From: Actinomycetes bacterium
GTDB taxonomy: Bacteria; Actinomycetota; Acidimicrobiia; Acidimicrobiales; RAAP-2
Length of the DNA stretch: 64,000 bases
Assembly: GCA_021791145.1 (NCBI GenBank)
Contig: JAJYXE010000035.1
Coordinates: 1-64,000, forward strand
Reading direction: 5' to 3'
A model generated the notes under the pieces. It saw only the letters and a program-made list of their open reading frames with translations. It was not told the origin of the DNA and did not search any database. Made by a program: the position numbers and the translations under genes. Shown piece by piece: positions 35,147 to 42,740 of the stretch (positions are counted from its first letter, which is position 1; the number at the start of each line of letters is the position of its first letter).

Positions 35147-35596
35147 ATGCTGGTGAGAGAGTTCCTGCACAAGGCTCCCGTGACCGTTCCCCCCGAGTGC
35201 ACCCTCGAGGAGGCAGCGACGCTCATGGCCCTCCACGACGTCGGGGCGCTGCTCGTGGTGAGCGAGGGCGCGCTCGTGGGAGTCGTGACCGACCGCGACA
35301 TCGTGGTGCGCGCAGTGGGTGCGGGGCTGGCTCCGAGCGCCCGCGTGGAGGAGGTCCTGACCGCTCATCCGGCGACGATCCAGGGATCGGTCGACATCGT
35401 CGATGCCTACCGGGTGCTCGAGAAGGCCGGTGTGCGACGCCTCCCGGTGCTCGAGGAGGGGGAGGTCGCAGGGATCGTCTCTGTCGACGATCTGCTCCTC
35501 GCGCTGGTGCTCGAGTTGGGCGCGACGCTCTCACCGATCGCGAGGGAGACCCTCCGCCGGGACATCCCGATCGACATCGCGGGCCGCCCCGAATAG
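35147..35596 (+). CDS. CBS-domain pair protein (Hrp1-like)
   Basis: Protein of 149 aa made of two CBS motifs: residues 8-60 (VTVPPECTLEEAATLMALHD...VVTDRDIVVRAV) and about 68-122 (ATIQGSVDIVDAYRVLEKAG...GIVSVDDLLLAL). CBS pairs bind adenine nucleotides and sense energy or redox state. The size and neighbourhood (a rip3-type CBS protease convergent 44 nt away) recall hypoxic response protein 1 (Rv2626c) of M. tuberculosis, which is DosR-controlled. Two DosR-like boxes lie upstream. The start ATG 35147 has a good SD at 7 nt. Confidence 0.85.
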   Translation: MLVREFLHKAPVTVPPECTLEEAATLMALHDVGALLVVSEGALVGVVTDRDIVVRAVGAGLAPSARVEEVLTAHPATIQGSVDIVDAYRVLEKAGVRRLPVLEEGEVAGIVSVDDLLLALVLELGATLSPIARETLRRDIPIDIAGRPE

Positions 35597-35640
35597 ATCG
35601 ACGTCCTCTTGCCTGGCGATCGAGCCGCCAGCGCGCGTGG

Positions 35641-36765
35641 TCACCGACGCGCGCGGGGCGTCCAGCTGGTCGCACGTTCCAGGTCGGCCAGGCTGACCAC
35701 CCCGGCAAGGTTACCGGCATCGTCGAGCACCAACGCAGGGCGGCCCTGGTGCGAGAACATCCGCTCGACCACGAGGTCCGCCGGGTCGTCGGTCCGCGCC
35801 ACCGGCACTGTGGCGATGGGGATGGCGACCTGGTCAGCCGTGGTCGTCTCGAGCTGGCCGGCGTGGAGCTTGCGGATCGCTTGCGCCGTGAGGACGCCGG
35901 TCAAAGACCCCTCGTCGTCGGTGACGACGAGCGCGTCAGCGTCGGAGCGCCAGCGATGCAACGCCAGCGCGTCGGCAACGCTGGACCGTCCGCGCACAGC
36001 CGGCGGGTCGGGGGTCATGACCTGGCGCACAGTCAGGCCGGAAAGGGTGCCCTGAAGAAGTGCGTACTGCTCCTCGGCACCGGCGGCCGCGTAGAGGAAG
36101 AACCCGATCAGTGCCGCCCACAAGGCGGTGATGCCCACGTAGAAGATCCCGAGGACGCCGAGAGCGACGAGGAGGAAGCCGAAGCCACGCCCCACGCGGG
36201 CGGCAGCCACCGCGGCACGCGTGCGGGCACCCCAGTGCCGCCACAGGGCTGCCCGCAGGACGCGCCCGCCGTCGAGCGGCGCTGCCGGGATCAGGTTGAA
36301 GAAGGCGAGGACCAGGTTGATCTCCCAGAGCCAGGTGAACGTGGCGACGACCAGACCGTGGGAGGCTGCCAAGGCCGCGAGCGCCGCGGCACCGGCGAAG
36401 ACCCCCGCCAGCACGGCGCTCGTCGCAGGACCCGCTATGGCAACCCGGAAGTCCGCTCCCGGGGTGTGGGCCTCGCCCTCCAGCTGGGTGACGCCGCCGA
36501 ACACGAACAGGGTGATGGACCTCACCGTGACACCGTTGTGCCTCGCCACGAGCGCGTGGGACGCTTCGTGGGCGAGCAGCGACAGCAAGAGGACGACTGC
36601 CCCCGCCACGCCCGCCACCCAGTCGCCAGCCCCCGCATGGCCCGGATGAGCCGGGAGCTGGTACTCGGCGAGCTCCCACGCGAACAGGGCGAGGATGACG
36701 ATGACGCTCCAGTGGACGCCCACCGCGATCCCGCGGACCGTGCAGAGGCGAACGCTCTGCCTCAT
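35641..36765 (-). CDS. Site-2 protease (M50) with C-terminal CBS pair (Rip3-like)
   Basis: Protein of 374 aa. About six membrane segments, with the zinc site HEASH (66-70, in LLAHEASHALVA) and the second motif NLIPAAPLDGGRVLRA, which supplies the Asp ligand. The C-terminal 150 residues hold two CBS motifs (VRQVMTPDPPAVRGRSSVAD...; VARTDDPADLVVERMFSHQG...). Rip3 (Rv2625c) of M. tuberculosis has this same architecture and lies beside the CBS gene hrp1, as here. Members cut membrane anti-sigma factors or other single-pass proteins in stress. ATG 36765 is chosen over an upstream TTG (36786). Confidence 0.9.
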   Translation of the reverse strand: MRQSVRLCTVRGIAVGVHWSVIVILALFAWELAEYQLPAHPGHAGAGDWVAGVAGAVVLLLSLLAHEASHALVARHNGVTVRSITLFVFGGVTQLEGEAHTPGADFRVAIAGPATSAVLAGVFAGAAALAALAASHGLVVATFTWLWEINLVLAFFNLIPAAPLDGGRVLRAALWRHWGARTRAAVAAARVGRGFGFLLVALGVLGIFYVGITALWAALIGFFLYAAAGAEEQYALLQGTLSGLTVRQVMTPDPPAVRGRSSVADALALHRWRSDADALVVTDDEGSLTGVLTAQAIRKLHAGQLETTTADQVAIPIATVPVARTDDPADLVVERMFSHQGRPALVLDDAGNLAGVVSLADLERATSWTPRARR

Positions 36766-37210
36766 CGGCGCGCGTCCCCCGAGCAAACCGGGCGCCTGTG
36801 CAGCGGCCTGTAGGTCGGCGCTCTCACCTGTGCTCGCCCGCGAGCTCGCGGCGCGGCATGCGCCGTCGCGTCGAGGGCTCGTTCACCCGAAGACGAGAGA
36901 GGGGGCACGTCTCTCCTCGTAGATCCTCGTAGGATTCGTGTTGCGTCGACTGTGCGGCACGCCAGGAGACGGTTCGTAGGGGCGAACGTCACCTGCCGGG
37001 TCGCTGGCGAGGCGAGCAGGGACTGGAGCAACCACAACCGCCCCGAGCGCAGCGGGGACCGACGGCCTCGTGCGGAGCGGACGCCGCTACGGCCATCCGG
37101 CCCAGCCTGATCGGATGAATGGTGACCTTGGCCTCTTCGGCGTCCCTCGGGACCGATCCACGATCGTCTCGACGAGCGGATGCTCGCCGTCGTAGTCCCG
37201 GAGGTTCACG
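36766..37210. promoter_or_regulatory. Divergent spacer between rip3-like and CBS genes
   Basis: A 445-nt region without a gene. Visible structures: two CCTCGTAG direct repeats with TAGGAT just after (about 36917-36938); GTTCG/CGAAC flanking TAGGGG (about 36973-36988); GTCCC-TC-GGGAC (37142-37153), a dyad 58 nt upstream of the CBS gene; and a CGAGC-GGAT-GCTCG hairpin (37173-37186). The SD GGAGG precedes ATG 37211. These are candidate regulator sites; none matches a motif I can name. Confidence 0.4.
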
Positions 37211-37636
37211 ATGAGCCAACTCAGCGAATTCGTACGCAAGCCGGTGTTCGCCTGCTCGCCCGGCGCCACGCTGGCGATGGCCGCCCAGGAGATGGACACC
37301 CACAACGTCGGGAGCCTGGTCGTCACCGACCGCGACGACCGGATCCTGGGGATGATCACCGATCGCGACATCGCGCTCGCGATCGGTCGCGGGAGCACCC
37401 CGGACACTCCGGTGGACCGGGTCAGCACCCACGGGGTCGTCACCATCCGGGCCGACAGCGACGTCCACGACGCAGCGGCCCTCATGGGCGCCAAGGGTGT
37501 CTGGCGGCTGCCGGTCACTGACGACGGCGGCCGCCCTGTCGGCATGCTCAGCCTCAACGACGTCTTCGGCTACCTGGTGCACGAGACCGAGAGCCTGTCC
37601 CTGGCTGCGCACGCCCACCGGGCCCCCCGGCTCTAG
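37211..37636 (+). CDS. CBS-domain pair protein
   Basis: Protein of 141 aa with two CBS motifs: residues 6-62 (VFACSPGATLAMAAQEMDTH...MITDRDIALAIG) and 72-125 (VVTIRADSDVHDAAALMGAK...LSLNDVFGYL). A short His/Ala-rich tail follows. SD GGAGG lies about 8 nt upstream. It is the second CBS pair of this region and is probably a paralogue of the 149-aa protein. It faces the glucose-6-phosphate dehydrogenase gene, whose stop lies 21 nt away. A nucleotide-sensing or regulatory role is inferred. Confidence 0.85.
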   Translation: MSQLSEFVRKPVFACSPGATLAMAAQEMDTHNVGSLVVTDRDDRILGMITDRDIALAIGRGSTPDTPVDRVSTHGVVTIRADSDVHDAAALMGAKGVWRLPVTDDGGRPVGMLSLNDVFGYLVHETESLSLAAHAHRAPRL

Positions 37637-37657
37637 GGGCCAGCTTCGGCGCCCGGG

Positions 37658-39076
37658 TCACCCGGCGGGATGGCGGGGGGCAGGGTTGTGCCAGCGGCCG
37701 TGGGGGGCGATGAGCGCGTCCGCCTCGTCGGGTCCCCAGCTGCCCGGCGCGTACGGCAGGGCAGCTGCGTGGTGCTCGAGGACGGGGTCGACGACGGCCC
37801 AGGCTGCTTCGACGACGTCCTGTCGGGTGAACAGGGACCCGTCTCCTGCCAGGGCGTCGCCGAGGAGGCGCTCGTAGGGCTGCTCCTCGCTGGGCGGGGC
37901 CTCGAGCAGGGAGAGCTCGCGCTGGTCGCCCAGGAACTGCTCTCCTGGTCGCTTCACGCGCGCTGCCAGCGCGATCACCGGGCGAGGCGACAACCCGAAG
38001 CGCAGGTAGTTGGCTCGGCTGCCCCGAGCCACGGCGTCCTCGAAGAGGGGCTGTGGAGTCGGCTGCAGCTCGACGAGGACCTCCGTCGCGGTCTCGGCGA
38101 GGCACTTCCCCGACCGCAGGTACCACGGGACACCGGCCCAGCGCCACGACTCGATGCGCAGACGGAGGGCGCAGAAGGTCTCGACGTCGGAGTCCTTGGC
38201 CACCCCCGGCTCATCGCGGTAGCCGGTGAACTGGCCCCGGACGACATCGCCGGGCGAGAGCGGTCGCATCGCCTTGAAGATGTTGAGCTTCTCGGTCTGC
38301 ACGGCGTCCATCCCCCGGTACGCGGGCGGCTCCATGGCGAGCAGCGCCACGATCTGGAAGAGGTGGTTTTCGATCACGTCCCTTAGGCAGCCGACGCTTT
38401 CGTAGAAGGCGCCCCGCCCCTCCACGCCGAACTGCTCGGCCAAGGTGATCTGGACGCTGGCGACGTAGTTGCGGTTCCAGATCGGCTCCAAGAAGGAGTT
38501 GGCGAAGCGGAAGTAGAGGAGGTTCATGATCTCCTCCTTGCCGAGGAAGTGATCGATGCGGAAGATCGCTGACTCTGGGAAGGCCGAGGCCAGCGCCTCG
38601 TCGAGCGCTTTGGCCGAGGCGAGATCGCGCCCGAAGGGCTTCTCCACGATCACCCTTGCGCCGTCGGTCAGCCCGGCAGCTTGCAGCCCCTGGACCACGG
38701 TCGCAAACAGCGACGGTGGCACCGCGAGGTAGTGGGCGGGGTGCCGCGCGGTGCCGAGCTGCTGGTGGAGCTGGTCGAACGTGCGCGGGTCGCCGTAGTC
38801 GCCGTCGACGTAGCGAAGCAGCGACAAGAGCCGGTCGAGGGCACCCGTGTCGTCCACGCCGGTCAGGGTCCGCGCGACGCTGTCGCGTGCGCGGTCCCGG
38901 AGCTGCGCCAAGTCCCACCCCGAGGACGCGATCCCGATCACCGGGACAGACAGCGTGCGGCGCTTCACCATCTCGTAGAGCGCGGGGAAGATCATCTTGT
39001 GGGCCAGATCACCCGTGGCGCCGAAGAACACGAACGCGTCTGCAGCCCGCGTGCCCTCGCCGGCGCTGTCGGTCAC
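37658..39076 (-). CDS. zwf: Glucose-6-phosphate 1-dehydrogenase
   Basis: Protein of 472 aa, GTG start. The Rossmann motif [11 protein letters not shown] (about 17-27) binds NAD(P). [19 protein letters not shown] is the G6PD active-site signature with catalytic His and Lys. Further matches are [11 protein letters not shown] and [12 protein letters not shown]. The length is slightly short for the family (485-515). It makes 6-phosphogluconolactone and NAD(P)H. No gnd, tal or opcA is adjacent. Its place beside the dormancy-type block hints at a stress or redox role, and KMIFPAL in place of KLLPAL suggests a divergent isoform. Confidence 0.93.
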   Translation of the reverse strand: MTDSAGEGTRAADAFVFFGATGDLAHKMIFPALYEMVKRRTLSVPVIGIASSGWDLAQLRDRARDSVARTLTGVDDTGALDRLLSLLRYVDGDYGDPRTFDQLHQQLGTARHPAHYLAVPPSLFATVVQGLQAAGLTDGARVIVEKPFGRDLASAKALDEALASAFPESAIFRIDHFLGKEEIMNLLYFRFANSFLEPIWNRNYVASVQITLAEQFGVEGRGAFYESVGCLRDVIENHLFQIVALLAMEPPAYRGMDAVQTEKLNIFKAMRPLSPGDVVRGQFTGYRDEPGVAKDSDVETFCALRLRIESWRWAGVPWYLRSGKCLAETATEVLVELQPTPQPLFEDAVARGSRANYLRFGLSPRPVIALAARVKRPGEQFLGDQRELSLLEAPPSEEQPYERLLGDALAGDGSLFTRQDVVEAAWAVVDPVLEHHAAALPYAPGSWGPDEADALIAPHGRWHNPAPRHPAG

Positions 39077-39313
39077 CTCGGCCTCCTCGGTACGAGGATC
39101 GGCGTTGTCACGCCGTCAGCGTGCACCCGGCGTCGCACACGAGCGACGAACCGATGGGGGGGAGGCGAACAGGCCATGGGTTGCAACATAGGCGAGGAGC
39201 GTTGCGGGCGCGACGAAGTCGACGACGGGGAGGATCCACGAGGATCGGGTCGCTGACACGAAATGGCGAGCACCCCGCCTCTCCCGGGGCCTGTCCACGA
39301 GCAGGCGGCGTGC

Positions 39314-40438
39314 TCAGGCGCCTCGGCGAGAAGATGGTCCGAAGTACTGCTCGACCGCCTCCGCCGTCCCCTCGGCGATCGCCGCGTGCCCGGCCTCGCT
39401 GACGGCGATCGAACCCTCGAAGGGGTCCGAGACGAACAGCGGCTCGATGAGCGCGCCAGGCATCTCGCTCGGCGTTGTGAACCATCCTGGGTCGGCGGGT
39501 CCGAGGAGCAGGAGGTGGCGATAGGTGGCCGCGACTGTTGTGAGCGGGACGCCCCCCAGTGTTGTGTCGGGCTGGACGCCGTCGTCGGGGATCTGCCACC
39601 CGTGGGCGTTCATCCGAGCGAGCACGTCGTGCTGGAGGAGAGTGGCCAGCCGCAGGCTCTTGGCGGCGAAGGGCCTGGACGCGTCGTACGCGGTGACGCT
39701 GCCGGCGTCCTTGGGGGATGTGCCCGCGTCGAGGTAGATCCCGACGAGGATTGTCGCCCGCGCGAGGTTGGCGCAGGCGTCCCGTGCGGCGATGTCCGCC
39801 CTGGCCCCTGCCACCGACAGCGCCCCGCTTGTGAGGTCCGAGGGCGTCAGTCGCACCACGCTGGTGTCGGCGGTGCGCGACACGACGACCCGGAACCCCG
39901 CGGACCGGAGCAGGTTCATGGTCTCGAGCTCGATGGTGAGGTTCTCGCCTGCCTCGTAGATCACCTTTCCTGTCTCGGTCACACCCCTCCCGCCGGGGTC
40001 GATGCCGCCGTGACCGGCGTCGAGGAAGACGGTGTGGTGGTTGGGGGGACCTGCCGGCGCGAACGCGACACATGCTCCGCGGGCGAAGCGCGCGGGGGCG
40101 AGCGGTGCGCCGCCCGCGGTCGACGTCGACATGGTCGCCGGGGCGTTCGCCCCGGCGGCGCCCCGCCCTCCGGGTGACCCCGACGCGCCCGACGCGCCCG
40201 CCGCACCCGACGCGCCCGCCTTCGCGCGCGGGGCGTTCGACCCTCCACCCGTGAGGAGCAGGGCAACCACGAGCAGCACGAGCGCCGCCGGTGCCGCCAT
40301 CGCGAGCGTCCGGCGCCGGCGCAGCCTCGCTGGGCGCGGAGCCCCGGGAGAGTCCGAGGCGCCGCGGGCGGCTCGGCCGGCGTCCTTGGCGTGCGCCCGC
40401 CGCTGGTGAGTCCCCCGGCGCCGCTCCGCATCCGGCAT
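39314..40438 (-). CDS. Amidase_3-like protein (N-acetylmuramoyl-L-alanine amidase fold), zinc site altered
   Basis: Protein of 374 aa. A basic cytoplasmic tail precedes a transmembrane helix (TLAMAAPAALVLLVVALLL, about 44-62), then a Gly/Ala/Ser-rich linker and an extracytoplasmic amidase_3 domain. It keeps the first zinc ligand (His143 in DAGHGGIDPGG), a Glu at about 165 (ENLTIELE) and a C-terminal catalytic-type Glu (PGALIEPLFVSD). Where the family has SIHAN, this protein reads GIYLDA, so the second zinc-binding His is Tyr235. It may be a non-hydrolytic, regulatory amidase like CwlM, or use a different ligand. The acyltransferase gene ends 29 nt upstream, so they share a transcript. Confidence 0.8.
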   Translation of the reverse strand: MPDAERRRGTHQRRAHAKDAGRAARGASDSPGAPRPARLRRRRTLAMAAPAALVLLVVALLLTGGGSNAPRAKAGASGAAGASGASGSPGGRGAAGANAPATMSTSTAGGAPLAPARFARGACVAFAPAGPPNHHTVFLDAGHGGIDPGGRGVTETGKVIYEAGENLTIELETMNLLRSAGFRVVVSRTADTSVVRLTPSDLTSGALSVAGARADIAARDACANLARATILVGIYLDAGTSPKDAGSVTAYDASRPFAAKSLRLATLLQHDVLARMNAHGWQIPDDGVQPDTTLGGVPLTTVAATYRHLLLLGPADPGWFTTPSEMPGALIEPLFVSDPFEGSIAVSEAGHAAIAEGTAEAVEQYFGPSSRRGA

Positions 40439-40467
40439 CGGCTGAGACGGTAGTGCGCCTGCCGGCG

Positions 40468-42420
40468 CTAGTTCGAACGAAGGGTGCGGGGGCCGCCCCG
40501 GGTGCCGCCGCCCCGGGTGCTGCCGCTCCGGGTGCTGCCGGACGCCGGGCGCGAGGCGGGCTCGGGAGGCGGTGTCTCGAGCGCGTGGACGAGCAGGGAT
40601 GCGTAGTACTGCGCGCCCTGGGGGTCGAGATGGACGCCGTCGGGATAGAAGTACTGCGGCGTGCTTGCCGAGAGCGCGTACCAGTTGACCATCGTCGTGT
40701 GGGGGTAGGTGCGCGCCACTTGCGCGATGTTCTGGTTCACGGCTTGCTCCCACGGGCGTGTCTCACGCGTGTTGACGAGCACGATGCGCCGCATGGGCCC
40801 GAGCGAGCGAAGGAGCGTCTCGAGCTGTGTCACGCTGAAGTACCCGTTGGTGCCGAGCTCGAGGATGAGCTCGTCGCCCACGTCACCGTCTTGCTTGAGC
40901 TGGGGCACCTCGGCCTGGACCTGGTAGAGCTGCTGGCCGATCTGCGCGTCGATCACTGCACCGGGCAGCAGCTTGCTGATGTACGGCGCGGCGTCCACCA
41001 TGATCGAGTCGCCGATGATCGTGACGCCTCTCCCGGCAGGGACGGTCGTCGGGGTCGTGGGCTCCGAGCCGCCGGGCAGGCCCGGCCCCGTTCCACCGGT
41101 GCCGCGTGGGGGGTCGTGGGGGAGGGTGCCGGTCGCCGGCGTGACGCTTCGGGGCGACGGCACGATGCTCTTCGTGGCCTCAGGGATGGGCGTCGCGCCC
41201 GTGATCACGCCTGACAGCCCGAGCGAACAGATCAGGCCACAGCCGAGCACTGCGCCGGTCGCGCCCCAGGCCTGCCTCCCCGGGACGAGGCGCGCCCACT
41301 CCCTCTTGCGCCACGCGTCCCGTGCCTCCTGCCAGCGACGGCCCAGCGCGCCGTGGCGCACGGGCTCCTCCACGAAGTGCCACGAGAGGCCCGCGGCGAC
41401 GAAGATGCCGACGACCTGGAGGACGTCGCGAACGACGTCCTGCTTCGCGCCCTGCGGCGTGGTGAGCACGATGACCGGCAGTGACCACAGGTAGATCCCG
41501 TAGGAGCGCTCGCCGATCCAGCGCAGCGGACCCACCCCGAGGACCCGCGCGACCCGCGCGCCCGGATGGACGCAGACGGCGATGAGGATGGCGGTGAGCA
41601 CCGAGAGCAGGGCCATGCCGCCGCGGTACACGAAGGGGTCGTACTGGCCGGTCTGCCAGTACATCACGACGATGCCGAGCAGGGCCGCACCCCCGGTGAG
41701 CTCCAGCAACGAGCGCGCCCTCGGCGTGATGGGACCGAAGCGCTGGCTGCGCGGCCAGACCAGCGCGAGCGCCGCGCCGATGAGGAGCTCGAAGGCCCTC
41801 GTGTCGGTCCCGTCGTAGACACGCGTCGGGTCGGCGTAGGGAACGAACAGGAGCGCCATCTCGACAACGGAGGCCGCGGCGAGCACGAGGCAGCCGGCGA
41901 CGAGCACCCGCCGGTCGCGGACCCAGTGCAGCGCGGCGAGGAGCGCAAAGGGCCACACGAGGTAGAACTGCTCTTCGATCGCGAGCGACCAGAGGTGGCC
42001 GAGCGGGGAGGGCGGCCCGTACTGGGCGAAGTACGAGACGTGGTGGAAGATGTACCACCAGTTGCTGTAGTAGAAGACCGCCGGCAGCATGTCGCCGCGA
42101 AGCGTGGGGAGCTGCGCCCTGTCGAGCAAGGTCGCCCAGGCGACGGTCACGAGCAGCATCACGAACAGGGCCGGGAGCAGCCTCCGGGCCCGGCGCAGCC
42201 AGAACTGCCCGAACGAGCGCGCCCCGCGCTTGCGGATCGCCGCGACGAGGAGGTCGGTGATCAGGTAGCCGGAGAGGACGAAGAAGACGCCGACGCCGAG
42301 CAGCCCGCCGCTCGCCCACCCCAGATCGAGATGGTACGCGACGACCCCGAGGACGGCGACCGCGCGGATGCCGTCCAAGCCTGCGTTGTAGGTGCTTGAT
42401 CCTTCGACTGGTCGGGGCAT
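40468..42420 (-). CDS. Acyltransferase_3/SGNH fusion, OatA-type cell-surface O-acetyltransferase
   Basis: Protein of 650 aa. About ten membrane segments in residues 15-400 form an acyltransferase_3 domain (GLDGIRAVAVLGVVAYHL with the conserved RxxAVxxVxxxH, WSLAIEEQFYLVWP, GERSYGIYLWSLP). After a Pro/Thr/Gly linker there is an extracytoplasmic SGNH hydrolase: GDSIMVDAAPYI (Ser), LELGTNG (Asn) and DGVHLDPQG (Asp-x-x-His). This is the OatA design, moving acetyl groups across the membrane onto peptidoglycan or glycan. A GSTRSGSTRGGGTRGG tail is repetitive. Co-transcribed with the amidase-like gene, which supports a cell-wall function. Confidence 0.9.
   Translation of the reverse strand: MPRPVEGSSTYNAGLDGIRAVAVLGVVAYHLDLGWASGGLLGVGVFFVLSGYLITDLLVAAIRKRGARSFGQFWLRRARRLLPALFVMLLVTVAWATLLDRAQLPTLRGDMLPAVFYYSNWWYIFHHVSYFAQYGPPSPLGHLWSLAIEEQFYLVWPFALLAALHWVRDRRVLVAGCLVLAAASVVEMALLFVPYADPTRVYDGTDTRAFELLIGAALALVWPRSQRFGPITPRARSLLELTGGAALLGIVVMYWQTGQYDPFVYRGGMALLSVLTAILIAVCVHPGARVARVLGVGPLRWIGERSYGIYLWSLPVIVLTTPQGAKQDVVRDVLQVVGIFVAAGLSWHFVEEPVRHGALGRRWQEARDAWRKREWARLVPGRQAWGATGAVLGCGLICSLGLSGVITGATPIPEATKSIVPSPRSVTPATGTLPHDPPRGTGGTGPGLPGGSEPTTPTTVPAGRGVTIIGDSIMVDAAPYISKLLPGAVIDAQIGQQLYQVQAEVPQLKQDGDVGDELILELGTNGYFSVTQLETLLRSLGPMRRIVLVNTRETRPWEQAVNQNIAQVARTYPHTTMVNWYALSASTPQYFYPDGVHLDPQGAQYYASLLVHALETPPPEPASRPASGSTRSGSTRGGGTRGGPRTLRSN
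40483..40552 (-). repeat. 15-bp in-frame repeat at the acyltransferase C-terminus
   Basis: Three to four GC-rich 15-bp units encode the GSTRS/GSTRG/GGTRG tail of the OatA-type protein. It is the last coding stretch before the stop. Confidence 0.7.
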
Positions 42421-42732
42421 CTGCTACCGGAGTTGGTCGTCGCAGGCACGTGCCCAAGGGCACGGGCCGCGAGGTTCGCGTGCTCTCCGATGGTGACAGG
42501 CATCGGAGGGGAAGTCGAGACACCCCGAGGAATTCCGCGTGCATGCAGCGTGGATCGGCGCGGCGGCACGTATCTGTGGTGCCAACCAGGAGCCGCCCTG
42601 CTGACGGTGCCGGCAGCGCGACGCGCCGAGGGGCGGCCGTGGGCGGCGCTGCCCACGAGGGAGCAACGCCGGGGAACACGGCAGGTTACGGCGTGACGCC
42701 TAACCTCGGAGCTGTGGGGGTGACCCGGCGAG
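42421..42732. other. Divergent spacer, acyltransferase/MFS
   Basis: A 312-nt region without a normal gene. Visible: a CGTGCCC-AA-GGGCACG hairpin (42449-42464) close to the acyltransferase start. A leaderless-type TAACCT hexamer (42701-42706) is followed by a nine-codon uORF leading to the MFS gene. GC-rich, no long ORF. Confidence 0.5.
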
Positions 42733-42740
42733 ATGGGTGA
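42701..42740 (+). promoter_or_regulatory. Leaderless -10 and overlapping uORF before the MFS gene
   Basis: TAACCT (42701-42706), 7 nt, then GTG at 42714 opening GTG GGG GTG ACC CGG CGA GAT GGG TGA (42714-42740). Its stop lies just inside the MFS coding start (ATG 42733) in a different frame. Ribosomes loading on the leaderless uORF would end 7 nt past the MFS start and could reinitiate backwards. Confidence 0.4.

Noticed and set aside
34416..35156. Plus-strand frame beginning MMDELVDRFARSADRRRRRR
   Set aside because: The first 45 codons look plausible, but the frame continues antisense through the STAS gene and has no stop until 35156; no family seen.
37142..37153. GTCCC-TC-GGGAC as a DosR box
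   Set aside because: The half-sites are in the opposite order to GGGAC-N4-GTCCC; kept only as an unnamed dyad.
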